Of a DNA stretch of 64,000 bases, positions 23,483-35,249 are shown in pieces (position 1 is the first letter of the stretch; each line of letters starts with the position of its first letter). The notes under the pieces were generated by a model. The model worked only from the letters and a program-made list of their open reading frames with translations. It did no database searches and was not told where the DNA came from. The position numbers and the translations under genes were made by a program. The stretch is from positions 558,001-622,000 of the forward strand of contig CAJQUN010000342.1 in assembly GCA_907163345.1 (NCBI GenBank), written 5' to 3'. The stretch is from Haberlea rhodopensis. Its lineage: Eukaryota > Streptophyta > Magnoliopsida > Lamiales > Gesneriaceae.

Positions 23483-23781
23483 AAATCATTTTCTCAGATG
23501 TTGCTAGTAAGCTTCTTTCTGAAGAGAGAAGAATTGACAGGAGTAACAGTTCACATGAAATTTTTGTAATGGTAGCTCATAATTTGAAGAAGAAGAATTC
23601 CGTAAAGAAATCTTGTTGGGATGTGAACAATCTGGTCAAATCAAAAGAAATTGTACAAAAGCTGGAGTGGTTCTTCAAATTACCCTGGGTCAGTAAATGG
23701 AGACACTGATCATGAAGCTAACATTGTCTCATTTCATGATGCCCTCTGAAAATGGACATGTACATCTTTATGGCATGCCAC

Positions 23782-25826
23782 TGTAAGGACCCTAGTTCCT
23801 TAAGTGTGAAATAAGGACATAAGTAGAGCTAAAGTGTATTATCAGAGTATAAAAATTTCTTGTTGAGGCCTTGAGCTTTAAGGGTTACATGCCAAGATAA
23901 TTACTTCCAAATGGATTAATTACATTCCTAACAAAAAGAATGTTAATCCTATAGATTTACACTACTCCTAGAGTAGAAACTATACAAAAGAATCCCAGCT
24001 TCTAAATCAAAAGCCCTCCTCGCTAGCTCACTGCGTCAACCCAACCTTAGCCCCTTTATGCCAAGATGTACCTACAAGGACAACCCCCAAATCATGAGCA
24101 TATAATAATCCATATTAAACGTAGCATGATTAAAAAGCGTAATGCAGAAACCGTAAATACAAAACACTTCATGTTTCCCAATTGCATTTTAAACGCCCCC
24201 TTTTTGGTTGTCCATGTATAATAACTCATGAGTATAATCAATGGATTATTCAATGGTTTCACAAATGTCATGACATATCACCAATTACCAATCCCTAGTC
24301 TGTTATAACATTGTATTTTAATGCACCTCAAATGTCATGACAGCGGCACCAATATCCCTCGCTTCGACATATTAGCGGCATTGAATAACCTCGCTCAAAT
24401 GCGACATGCGGCAATACCCTCGCTTCAACATTTGGCGGCAAATACTCATTCCTCGCTATATTATGACAGCGGCAAGTATTCTATCATCGCTTCAAGTGAC
24501 AGCGGCAAAGCATTAAAATCATCACTCCAATATAACCATGACTCATGGGATGTGCACCAAACAATCAACATACACATATGCAATCATAATGCATAGATCA
24601 ACATGTATTTGCATCCACAATGCACAACTCAATATATACTTGCATTCACAATGCATATCCCAATGCGTATATAAATTACATGTTACCGTTGGGTGCCCGT
24701 ACGTCTCTCTACGTACCTTTGCAAAACTAGGATGTGGTAGGACTTTACTTCCTTGGCTGTGTTGCCACCTGGGATGGTTCTACAAGATCACACAAACCCA
24801 TATTAGAAGCCAATAATAGCCAAGTACCAAAAATCCCACAATAATAATCCAAAACACATAATTTGGCTTCTCGCGATCGATCGTCAATGGGCCCCGATCG
24901 ATCTCGAGATGCTACTGCCTCAATGCCCAAAATTCTCCATTTCGCGATCGATCGCGCAAACTCGCGATCGATCGCCGAAAGCTTCTGCCTCGCACTCTGG
25001 TGCTCGCGATCGATCGGGGAAAACACGTCGATCGATCGTCAATGTCTGTAATCACGAAACAACCACCATTTTCGAGCACCATCCCAAGGCTACCATAAAA
25101 CATACCACAAACTATCATACCCCAACATCTCAACACACACAATACACCATTATAGTACCATGTAACTACTCAAAACAATATTCTCAACAAAAATCTACTA
25201 CACATGCCATTTCTACTCAACACTTTATCTAACTTCAACCATAAATTGAACCATAACATAAAATGATTCCTTACCCCTTTTGCCCCACTTCCTTAGCAAG
25301 AAATAAGCCAATATTTTCCAAGCTTCACACCCTTCTTGTTGCTCAGATGTTGGACGAAAATGGGGAAGAAGTTGGGGGAAAAATGAGTGATAGAGATTGA
25401 GTGGTGGAAGGGTGAAGTGAGGTATGTGTTGCTGCAGATGGGTATGGGTTGAGGGGTGGTTAATGAGTGGTAGTAGTTAAATGTGTGGCTGAAGCATGCT
25501 AAATGAAATAATTGTGTTCCGGTATTTAGTATGATGTATTAAAAAATCCTCACATGATATTTTATAACATTTATTCAATAAATACACCAAAACTCCAATT
25601 AAACATGCTTTACCAAAAACAGTCAACACCCACCCCAAATAATCATGCCATAACTCAAATTCTCAACATGCATCACATGTACCATGAAATGCATTACTAG
25701 GTCATGGCAATTGCATGACTAAGCATTTCCCATTATTATTAATTCAACACCAATAAATTAACACCATAATCCTCACATAAACATAATTAATACTCAATTG
25801 CAAATAATTATTTCGGGGACATCACA
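23782..25826 (-). mobile_element. Solo LTR (TGTAAGG subtype), TSD GCCAC
   Basis: 2045 bp, TGTAAGGACCC to CGGGGACATCACA. The TSD GCCAC is at 23777-23781 and 25827-25831. Removing LTR and one TSD restores copia protease coding continuity (...HATPL...). It contains AGCGGC/CTCGC modules (24340-24510), GTACG block (24684-24720) and palindrome array (24873-25039). Confidence 0.95.
24873..25039. repeat. GCGATCGATCGC array, 3 pairs
   Basis: Starts at 24873, 24894, 24944, 24964, 25006 and 25028: spacings 21, 20 and 22 within pairs. Some copies have end-base changes. Confidence 0.92.
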
Positions 25827-26193
25827 GCCACTGTCCCCAAGCTTCCGTGATAGAGGATGTATAATATTAGTGGGTCTACTCTTTGCACACGGGCATTGGC
25901 TAGGCAATGATGCAGTGTGTGTGGTGGAAATTCATGTCGATGGCTGATTAACTTCTAAGAGAGCCAAAACGTGCGAGTTGTACCATAATTTTTCAGCAAC
26001 ATTATTTTCGACATGTGCCGAATTGAAATTCTTGGAATGATTTATTTTGAGTGGGTATGCTTTTTATGGTGATGCATGATAATTCTCTACATTGAGAGTT
26101 ATGACTATCTTGCAATGTCGGTTAGCAGAAGTTATGTGGACTTCATCGAGGTGGAGTGTTGTGTGACAACAAAGTCACAAGGTGGAGATTTGA

Positions 26194-26580
26194 TGTTGGG
26201 ACATTTTTCCACATCGAGAATAAAAGAAAATGGGCCTTTTTCATTTGCTATAAAAGTAGGCCCATACCTCATGTTTTAAGTTCACAGTCAATAGCTCTCG
26301 TATCAACTTTTGGCTTTAAGTAAATTTCTCTGTTGTTGTAGAATCTATTAAAATTCTTAATATATGTGGTTGCGGCTTTGATTGAGCTTCCACATCAGAA
26401 AATATTTTCTTAGTGTGTTGTTGTAATAATTTTCCATACATGTATTTTTCTTCTTTGGTCCTGGTGGTTTTTCTCCTGATTTGAGAGTTTTCCTCGTTAA
26501 ATCAACGCGTCATTATTTCTCATTTCTCATAAAATGTGCAGATCCTGGGGAGATGAATTTGGAGGGTCAAATTCCCAACA
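26194..26580 (+). mobile_element. Copia 3' LTR
   Basis: 387 bp, TGTTGGGA at the start and TTCCCAACA at the end, a perfect terminal inverted repeat of copia type, directly after the polypurine tract. It contains TGCTATAAAAGTAGGCCC near 26248-26265, a plausible TATA box and core promoter. The 5' LTR is not in the window. Confidence 0.88.
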
Positions 26581-27282
26581 AAGACTAATTTCGGCGACGA
26601 AAATGGAGGGCATAATAGAATGATGAGCAGAACTATTTTGAATTCATAATTTGAAGATGAATTTGTTTTCAATGTAGAGAATGGAGACGGTCATTAGAAT
26701 ATTTATTCTTGCAAATTCGCCATTAAAAATGGCAACTTCGTATTTAAAAAAAAAAAATTATTGAAGGTACTATCCAAGATGTCGTCTTCAATTTTTTTCT
26801 ATTTTTGTAATATGAAAGGTGTCACTGCTTATGCCGACTTCGTTTAGTTTATCAAGCCTTAGACAATTGAGTTATTTTGATTAAAAAAAATTTAGGTTAA
26901 AAAAATAAAAAACCCATACTAGACCAGGCTACGTCACTAAAATATTTAAAATATGTATCTAAAAAATAACGAGATGCGTGTAACAACTTTATGTTGGTGT
27001 CAAATACCATATTTAAAATTCTAGTTTGATAAAAAAAACATATTTAAAAATTAATTAATGGCTTCTTTGGAATCTGTCGTGCAAATGGATTCCAAGAAAC
27101 ATTTCATTTTTTATTTGTCAACTTCTCACACTGTGCCACGTGTAAAACAAATATTGGGCCATTCTTTCCTAGCGTTAGAGTTAGAATTAATGTATAATAT
27201 ATTTTATTTTTTATGATAGGGAGAAATTTATGTCACTATACAATATAAAAATGTTGATATGTCAGCTCTCATACTATTTATA
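26581..27282. other. AT-rich low-copy-looking DNA
   Basis: About 700 bp with A- and T-runs. I see no ORF, LTR, RNA gene or repeat. It and 27695-28504 may be the only non-retrotransposon flanking DNA in the window. Confidence 0.5.
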
Positions 27283-27694
27283 CTAGTATCATTCTGCACG
27301 TCTTGCGTGCATATACATTTTTTTTTTGTAAATTGTTGTGATTTGTAACGTCGTTTTTTATTTTGATTTTAGTTTTTTTTTTAAAATTTAAATTATAAAA
27401 TGATTATACAGTATTTTATATTTAATTTTTTTTGGAATTTAATAATTTTTTTAGGATAATATGATAATTTATATGATATGTATGATGGTAATTTGTATGA
27501 TTGTGAATGTCATAGTGCAAATTGATTGGTACATAGATAGCAAGTGTGATTGTAATATTTTAAATTGGTAAAGTGTATGAGTGTAATTAGATATTGGTAA
27601 TTTTAAAAAGAAAAGGAGGGTAATTTTGGAATGTAAAAATGGCAATACCAAGTTAGTTTTTATAAGGAGTTTAAACATTATAATATTGTATAGA
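27283..27694 (-). mobile_element. Non-autonomous Helitron, 412 bp
   Basis: Read on the minus strand it begins TCTATACAATATTATAATG after an A (27695) and ends ...GATACTAG before a T (27282), the A|TC...CTAG|T rule of Helitrons. A 6-bp stem hairpin, TGCACG-TCTTG-CGTGCA on the plus strand (27295-27311), lies 7 bases inside the CTAG of the 3' terminus. There is no Rep/helicase ORF, so it would depend on an autonomous partner. Confidence 0.75.
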
Positions 27695-28504
27695 TATCGG
27701 TTACTACGCACACAGAATAAGATTTTTAATTTGTTACAAATGAATTCATTTATTATTGTCCATACTATTAATTCATTCTAATATTGTACTTGATATTAGA
27801 GTTAACGTGATAATATCATATGCAAATATTATGCACCATGATAATGTGTTTTGGATATACCTATCGAGTTCACGTGACTAGCATAAAAAGATTGGGACTT
27901 AGAGGTGATCCATGATGTTCTAAGAAAGTTTTTAACTAAACCGTCATCACATCATCATACTGGTTCAATATACCCTAACATCTTCTAGAAGTTTCCACAT
28001 AATTTTTCTATGGACAATATTATAAGCTTTGCTGGGTTAATGAATACCATGTGTAACTACTTTCGTCTTTTGATTATACTTTTAATTTAAAAAAAAATAG
28101 TTTTCGGGAAATAATTTTTTGTAAAAGAAGTGTTCAACAATAATTTTCCAAGAAACAAAATGGGACTTTGGATACCTACCTTGCATGGGTTAAAAAGCAA
28201 ATTTTTTAAAATATTTATTTCAAGAAAAGCAAAAGCCTTTTTGTGTTTGAATAGAATAATAAAAGCGACCTTTTTTCAAACTCATTCTTTCTGGCTTTTG
28301 GCTTCTAACTTTTTACTTAGTTTTACCATCCAAATGCATTTTTCAATTTGAGCTTCTGCTTTAGTTCTTTTTAAAAAAAAAATACTTTTTTCCATGTACA
28401 TAAATGTTACAACTGATTTTTTTTGTTCTTTTTTTGAATGATAATTTATTTTTGTAATTACATAAAAAACTAGATTTAAATATTTTTTAATTATATATTG
28501 TGAC
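27695..28504. other. AT-rich DNA, possible MITE
   Basis: No credible coding sequence. AGCAAAAGCC...TTTGAATAG (about 28226-28255) and CCATCCAAATGC...GAGCTTCTGCTTT (about 28326-28362) are loosely inverted and resemble decayed hAT-type MITE ends, but I could not define termini or a TSD. Confidence 0.3.
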
Positions 28505-28890
28505 TGTTGGGTTTCCGTACCCAGACGCCAGATCCAAACGCAGCGGAAATAATATAATAAACAGATCTGAACCGTAGACGGATCGATCGAGCTTGATTCA
28601 TATATTAGCATGCATAAATCGAATATAAATGCACGAAAAGAGATTACCAATCACCGACGTTAATCTGATAGCAGTGACCCTCAAGTCCAACCAACCTGAC
28701 CAGATCTACAAGCCAGCGCCAGTGCTAGTGTGATGACGACTATTCTTAGAGAGTGAGTGTATTGAGTGGAATTCTATTTAACTATCAAATCAATGTTATA
28801 TTTATAGTGGTTATGAGTTAAGCAAATTGCGCTATGGTTCATAAAGCTCATTGGTCCAAACATTTGGCTTGCTGGACATTTATGCTAACA
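28505..28890 (-). mobile_element. 3' LTR of the large minus-strand copia element
   Basis: 386 bp, plus strand TGTTGGGTTTCC to TATGCTAACA; in element sense TGTTAGCATAAATG...CCCAACA. The polypurine tract AAGTGGGAGAT lies directly beyond 28890. Small size and TGTT...AACA ends are copia-like. Confidence 0.88.
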
Positions 28891-29560
28891 ATCTCCCACT
28901 TGCCCAAAAGCCAACACAAAACTACAAACTAACCAAGTAACTCAATCTAATTGAAAAACTTGATGCACTATCAATATACATAATTATGCGACATAAATAT
29001 ATCAAACGATTTAATTTTAGAACTTTCTATAAATGAAACAATTTCAAATATAAAAACTCCACTAAATTGAGGAGCTTTCAAAATTAAATCCATCTCTTCT
29101 AAATCACGCAGTTTGAGCACTTAACATTTAAGTCTCAATTCTCATTGATAGATCGGCGGCCGGTTGATTGTGACCCAGCGAGGCTCAAGTGTATCATAGC
29201 AGTAGGATCACAACCTTTCTGATTTTAGAAGTCAAACAACTTCTTTGGGTTTACCCTGAATGCCCCATTGTCAATTAAACTCCTTTAATAGACAATGGCC
29301 GAAATACAATTTCAGCAACAACCTACCGATCGTGGAAGCGCCTAGCATCTGCGCTTCACGAAGACCTACATACAAATGACTAGCAACGTAAGAGAACCTG
29401 TCAGTCATAGTTAGCGTGCAGTACATTCATTTCACTCAATATGTTCCGATTGAATCTAGGGCATTGGTTGGTCGATGCCCCTTATGATTTCAATAACCAT
29501 GTATTTGTTTCACGTTATATGATTCATTGTGTGCGTATACGAAAAACTCATTTTTCATAA
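28891..29560 (-). other. Copia 3' untranslated segment
   Basis: The segment between RNase H and the 3' LTR begins with the polypurine tract at 28891-28905. No coding frame is seen. Long non-coding 3' segments are common in this kind of copia element. Confidence 0.6.
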
Positions 29561-29848
29561 GCACTACCCACTCTAGCCAGAGATTCATTGAATCATATAC
29601 AGAAAAATACATAGGACATCCTGGTTCATCAAGACCAGTGGTGAATCCCCAACGACAATCATAGGTCTCTCGATAATAATATCGTGTCTACCATCTCTCT
29701 CATTAGATGGTATTTTCTCAATATAGGTTTGGATCCTGATGAGATCTTGGCTATTCATAATAGCTCAAATGTTGTCACAGTACACAAAGACTGTGTCAAC
29801 TGCACTAAAAATTACACCAAACTCTTGGATGAAATTTCATATCCAAAC
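29560..29848 (-). pseudogene. Copia RNase H C-terminal part
   Basis: Minus strand from 29848: VWI, a stop, NFIQEFGVIFSAVDTVFVYCDNI, a stop, AIMNSQ. The CDN...AI motif is the copia RNase H signature. It continues directly from the RNase H piece ending at 34380 on the far side of the inserted LTR. Stop codons show decay. Confidence 0.85.
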
Positions 29849-30764
29849 TGTAAGGACCCTAGTTCCTTAAGTGCGGATTAAAAGCATAATTAGAGCTAAC
29901 ATGCATTATTAGAGTATAAAAGTCCGTGTTGAGACTTTGAGCCTTTAAGAATTACATGCCAAGTTAAGGACTTTCAAATGGATTAATTACATTCCTTAAC
30001 AATTGAATGTTAATCACTATAGCTTTACACTACTCCTAGAGTAGACACTATACAAAATAATCATGTCCTTCCTTTACAAAAGTGCTCTTCACAAGCTCAC
30101 CGCCTCAACCCGCCTTAGCCCCTTTATCATGCCCAAAATGTACCTACAAGGACAACCCCCAAAACATGAGCATATAATAATCCATATTCAACACAATATG
30201 GATATAAGGCGTAAATGCATAAACCGTAATAAAACACTTCCTGTTTTTTCCATGCATTTTAAACTCTCCCTTTTTTGTTGTCCCAGTACCATAACTCATG
30301 TAGGGTCTTCCTACCTTAACATCATATTAATACACAATTTATGGACTAAACAAGCATTAATAACGTCTTAGGGTTCCGATTGTAGCTTTGAGCTAAAAAG
30401 ATTTCAGGCCAACAATGAAATTTCAAAACTGAACTCATTACATTCTCAATAATGAATGTTAAAGCGATAGAATTATACTACTCCTAGAGTAGAGACTATC
30501 CAAAAGTCCTGTATCCTATCTTCTTTCATGCTCCTTTTAGCTCACTGCCTCAACCCGACCCTTAGCCCTTCGGTCCAAAAATGTACCTACAGGAACAACC
30601 CATCATGAGCATGTACATCGTTATTTAACATCATAAGGCGATGGCATATAAATAAATGCATGAAAATAATTGGTAACGTATACTTCCTGGTTAATCGCAT
30701 TAACCCTCTTTAGTTGTCCCTGTTTCATAGCCATGCATATAATCATTAATTCTTGACATGAATG

Positions 30765-31200
30765 ATTAAAATCATCATCTTATAATGTCATCATCATATA
30801 AGCATCATCATTTTATAAATATCATCATCTTATAACATCATCATCATGTAAGCATCATCATCTTATAGCATCATCATCTTATAACAACATCATCATCTTA
30901 TAACATCATCATCATATAGCATCATCATCATATAAGCATCATCATCTTATAGCATCATCATCTTATAACATCATCATCTTATAACATCATCATCGTCTTA
31001 TAACATCATCATCATATAGCATCATCATCTTATAGCATCATCATCTTATAACATCATCATCTTATAACATCATCATCATATAGCATCATCATCATATAAG
31101 CATCATCATCTTATAGCATCATCATCTTATAACATCATCATCTTATAACATCATCATCATATAAGCATCGTCATCTTGTAGCATCATCATCTTCTAAATA
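30765..31200. repeat. Expanded CATCATCTTATAA microsatellite
   Basis: About 435 bp of CATCAT units alternating with CTTATAA, CATATAGC and CATATAAGC. The homologous tract in the LTR 35250-39284 is only about 100 bp (35960-36060). Confidence 0.95.
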
Positions 31201-31284
31201 TAACAGTAAATGTACAAAATCATAGTTAAGTAAACATGCGGGTTATTCGTCAGTTTCTTTTTGTTGACCCTGATTCACATTCGT

Positions 31285-31580
31285 GCATATGGGCATCTTA
31301 CCCCATCGTATGGCATCTTACCATATCATAACATCGTGTGGCATCTTACCACGTGGGCATCTTACCCTATCGTATGGCATCTTACCATATCATAATATCG
31401 TGTGGCATCTTACCACGTAATAACATCGTATGGCCTCTTACCATATGGGCATCTTACCCCGTGGCATCTTACCACATAATAACATTGTATGGCATCTTAT
31501 CATATGGGCATCTTACCCCGTGGCATCTTACCACGTAATAACATCGTATGGCCTCTTACCATATGGGCATCTTACCCTTT
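31285..31580. repeat. GGGCATCTTACC / GGCATCTTACCAT minisatellite
   Basis: Alternating TATGGGCATCTTACCC and GTATGGCATCTTACCATAT units, also seen in the LTR 19691-21646 (20120-20320) and as a short relic at 46377-46420 and 54411-54454. Confidence 0.92.
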
Positions 31581-31960
31581 TTTTAAACATCGTATAACAT
31601 CATTATAAACTTACTTATCATATCATCTTCACAAACATCATCATCTTAAACTTATTTATCACAATCACCGTCATAAACATCATCATCATAAACTTACTTA
31701 TCAAAATCGTCATCATAATCATCATAAATACTTATGCAATCAATGCATAGTCAGAGTTAGGAGTGCGTTACCGTCCGATGCCCGTACGCTTCTTACGTAC
31801 CTTAATTCCAAAAGTGGAGAAATTGAAGAACTCTATCTTCTCGATGTTGTTGGCACCTGGGATGGTTCCACACAACCATACAAATCGATATTAGAAGCTA
31901 AACAATAGCCAAATACCAAAAATTCAACAAAAAACATCATTTGCCATGTTTTAAACAGCG

Positions 31961-32107
31961 GCGATCGATCGCTGCACGAGGCGATCGATCGCCTCACTTT
32001 TTGCCCTGCGGCGATCGATCGCTTCATTTCAGGCGATCGATCGCCTGCTACGTGAAATGGCTACTGGCCATCGGCGATCGATCGCCTCATTTCAGGCGAT
32101 CGATCGC
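31961..32107. repeat. GCGATCGATCGC array, 3 pairs
   Basis: Exact copies start at 31961, 31981, 32011, 32033, 32074 and 32096. The offsets 0, 20, 50, 72, 113 and 135 equal the first six of the four-pair arrays; the fourth pair is missing. Confidence 0.96.
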
Positions 32108-33508
32108 CACCTGCTGGTGCGCGATTTTTTGCCATTGTTGTACATTTTTCAAGCTCATCCTCATACCTTACAAAACCAAACTTTCCTACAACATCAATAA
32201 CATCATAACCCACTAAAATCCACATAAAACACTTCAAAAATCATACCCCAACAACATACAACACATACCCAACCAAACCCACATAAATCACTTCAAAATC
32301 ATCCCATTTCAAATCCAAACTTCATAAAAACTTTAGGAAGGGTTCCATACCTCTTGAAGACTCCAAATCTTGACAAGAATCACACAAACGCAAGTTTTGT
32401 GGAACTTTCCTTCTCCTTCCTTGGAGGATTTCGAAAATGGGGAATGGGAAGGGTTTTGGGAATTGGGATTTTTGAGGGAAAGGGTAAAGTGAGGGGAAGG
32501 AGGGTGTAGTGGGGTATATGGGTTAATTAAATTGTACCCAAAATTAACATGATGTTTAAAATACCCCAACATGGTATTTTAAAAGCATTTTACAAAAATG
32601 CAACCAACTTCATTAAATTCATACTTTCATCATAATTAACGATCAACACAATTAAATCATGTTAACACCCCATTTTCTATCATGCATAACATGCACCTTG
32701 AAACGTAACCCCCCGGGTCATGCCTATCATGTGACTAAGCATTTCATCGTGATAATTAATTTCAACACGTAAATCAATTATCCACATAATTAATCACATA
32801 AACATAATTAATGCCTTAATTGCAATTAATCATTTCGGGGACATCACAACTCATGAGTATAATCAATAGATTATTTAATGGTTCTACACATGTCATGACA
32901 TAACACCATTTCATTATCACCAATCACCAATCCATACTCTGTTATAATAGTGTATTTTAATGCACCTCGTTTGTCATGACAGCGACACTAATACCCCTCG
33001 CTTCGACATAATAGCGGCATTGAATAATCTCGCACAAATGCGACATGCGGCAATACCCTCGCTTCAACATTTGGCGGCAAATATTCTTTCCTCGCTACAA
33101 TATGACAGCGACAAGTATTCTATCATCGCTTCAAGTGACAACGGCAAAGCATTAAAATCATCACTCTATATAACCATGACTCATGGGATGTGCACCAAAC
33201 AATCATCATATACATATGCAATCATAATGCATAATTCAACATGTATTTGCATCCACAATGCACAATTTCATATATACTCGCATCCACAATGCATAATCAA
33301 TGAGTATAATAGATACATGTACCGTTGGGTGCCCGTACGTCTCTTTACGTACCTTTCCAAAAGTAGGATTTGGTATGACTTCACTTCCTTGGCTGTGTCG
33401 CCACCTGGGATGGTTCTACACAATCACACAATCCAATATTAGAAGACAAATAATAGTCCGATACCAAAAATCCAACATAAAAATTAATTCCCCAAAAATT
33501 GGCTGCTG

Positions 33509-33625
33509 GCGATCGATCGCTGTGTCGAGGCGATCGGTCGCGCCATTTACAGTGATCGATCACCTGCACTAGATTTTTACACTGACCCTCGGCGATCGAT
33601 CACGCCATTTATGGCGATTGATCGC
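33509..33625. repeat. GCGATCGATCGC array, decayed
   Basis: Starts at 33509, 33530, 33552, 33592 and 33614. The copy at 33552 is GTGATCGATCAC, still palindromic; 33592 ends TCAC and 33614 reads GCGATTGATCGC. Spacings stay 21-22 bp within clusters. Confidence 0.88.
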
Positions 33626-34374
33626 CACAGTCTGCACACACGATTTCACCATATTCAGCACAAATTCAAAGCTCCACTACACACCCTTCAAACCAAATCA
33701 TCCCAACAACTCAATACCATAATAACTCCATAAAACAAACATGGAACACTTCAAAAATCATGACCCAACCACATACAACACATACCCAAAAACAAACCCA
33801 TATAAACCCCAAAATACCAACCCATTTCAACACCAATCTTCAAGAAATTAACAAGGAGGAATTTATATCTCTAATGGACTTCAAATCCTATCAAGATTCC
33901 AACAAATGAAGAGTTTGCAAGGATTTCTCCTCCTCCTCCTCCTTGGCTTGGACGAAAATTGGGTTTGGGATAGGGTTTGGAAGAGTGATTTGGGGATTGG
34001 TAAAGTGAAGGGTAAGGTGGGGGTAGTGGGGTATAAAGGGGTTGTAATTAAAACATGTACCCCAATAATTAACATGATGTATAAAACACCCCAACATGAT
34101 ATTTTAAAAGCATTTTACCAAAAGGCATCAAAAGCCCCCCAATTAACTCCATGGTTTACCCTATAATTAACAACCAACACAAATAAACCATGTTAATACC
34201 CAAATTCCCAACATGCATTACATGCACCCAGAAATGCATTACCCGGTCACGCCTACCATGTGACTAAGCATTTCGCCATTTTAATTAATTCCAACACTAA
34301 ATTAATTAACACCATAAATAATCACATAATCATAATTAATGCAAATTGCAATTAATTATTTCGGGGATATCACA

Positions 34375-35249
34375 CAAACTGCCTCTTTGCTGCATCGTAT
34401 GCTGCAATGTATTCAGCTTCAGTGGTGGAATCAGATATGGTGTCTTGCTTGGAACGTTTCCAAGAGACAATATCATCATTAAGCTTAAATACAAATCTGA
34501 ACATTGTATCATCTACATCCGACTGAAAAACCAGCATCAGCTTAGCCTTCAACTTTTATTTCTCCACTTACAGATCCAAAAATCATGAACATATCCTAAG
34601 TTCTTCATAACTACTTGGGGATTATTTTCACAGTTTTCCAATGACCTTCACCGGGATCTGTCTGATGTCTGCTCATTACTTTAAGAACATACATTATGCC
34701 AAGTACATAACATAGCATACATTATGCTATTAAAAGTCGAAACATAAGGTAACAATGTCATCTTTTCTCTCTCCTCATCAATTTTACGACCCATTGACTC
34801 GAGAGATGAATACTATGACATATTAGAAAGTAACTCCTTTTTCGACTATTCTATGCTAAACCCTTTTAGCACAGTGTTTATGTACATATATTGAGAGATC
34901 TCAAGCATCCTTTAGATCTATCCCTATAGATCCTTACCCTATGCACGTATGACGCTTCTCCCAAATCATTCATGGTGAAATGAGTAGATAATCATGCTTT
35001 AATAATCCAATACCATTAACAATAAGCATGATATAATCGACTTAAAGCATCCCAAATGTAACCGTGCTCCCACTAATCCTTTTGCACACACATGTCACTT
35101 CCGGATTTTTAACAAAACCAAACACTTTGATGATGTTATCAAAATGGAAGTTCAAACTTCGGGATTCCTTCTTAGGCCCATAAATGGGCCTCTGGAGTTT
35201 GCAAACATTTTCCTCACTCTCAATGGTTGTGAAGCCCTCTGGCTTCCTT
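34375..35249 (-). pseudogene. Copia RT to RNase H, middle fragment
   Basis: Minus strand from 35240: PEGFTTIESEENVCKLQRP, IYGPKKESRSLNFHFDN, VFGFVKNPEVTCVCKRISGS, i.e. copia RT after its catalytic loop region. Then GEGHWKTVKIIPK and, at 34552-34375, the RNase H start (FVFKLNDDIVSWKRSKQD, DSTTEAEYIAAYDAAKRQ). Stops and frameshifts interrupt it. It joins 60639 rightward and 29848 leftward once the insertions are removed. Confidence 0.9.

Larger units (their letters stand above)
23483..26193 (+). pseudogene. Plus-strand Ty1/copia gag-AP remnant, split by a solo LTR
   Basis: 23483-23781 encodes a copia gag C-terminus (KLLSEERRI), a decayed zinc knuckle (CEQSGQIKRNC) and the lead-in to the protease (WHAT). 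After the solo LTR the protein resumes at 25827, including GNDAVCVV, typical of the copia aspartic-protease region. Most of pol is deleted. A copia-style polypurine tract (AAGGTGGAGATTTG, about 26179-26192) precedes the 3' LTR. Frameshifts are present and it is not functional. Confidence 0.75.
30299..32848 (-). mobile_element. Solo LTR (TGTAGGG subtype), TSD ACTCA
   Basis: 2550 bp, nested in the LTR 29849-34374. TSD ACTCA at 30294-30298 and 32849-32853. Removing it restores CCATAACTCATGAGTATAAT, a sequence present uninterrupted in sister LTRs (for example near 2728 and 24223). Longer than its relatives because of repeat expansion at 30765-31580. Confidence 0.95.
29849..34374 (-). mobile_element. 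Solo LTR (TGTAAGG subtype), TSD CAAAC, itself interrupted
   Basis: LTR segments 29849-30298 and 32854-34374 form one LTR, TGTAAGGACCC to CGGGGATATCACA. The TSD CAAAC is at 29844-29848 and 34375-34379, within copia RNase H. It is interrupted by the younger LTR 30299-32848. GTACG block at 33320-33356; decayed palindrome array at 33509-33625. Confidence 0.95.

Noticed and set aside
28130..28380. hAT-type MITE
   Set aside because: Only loosely inverted ends; no clean TIR or 8-bp TSD could be defined.
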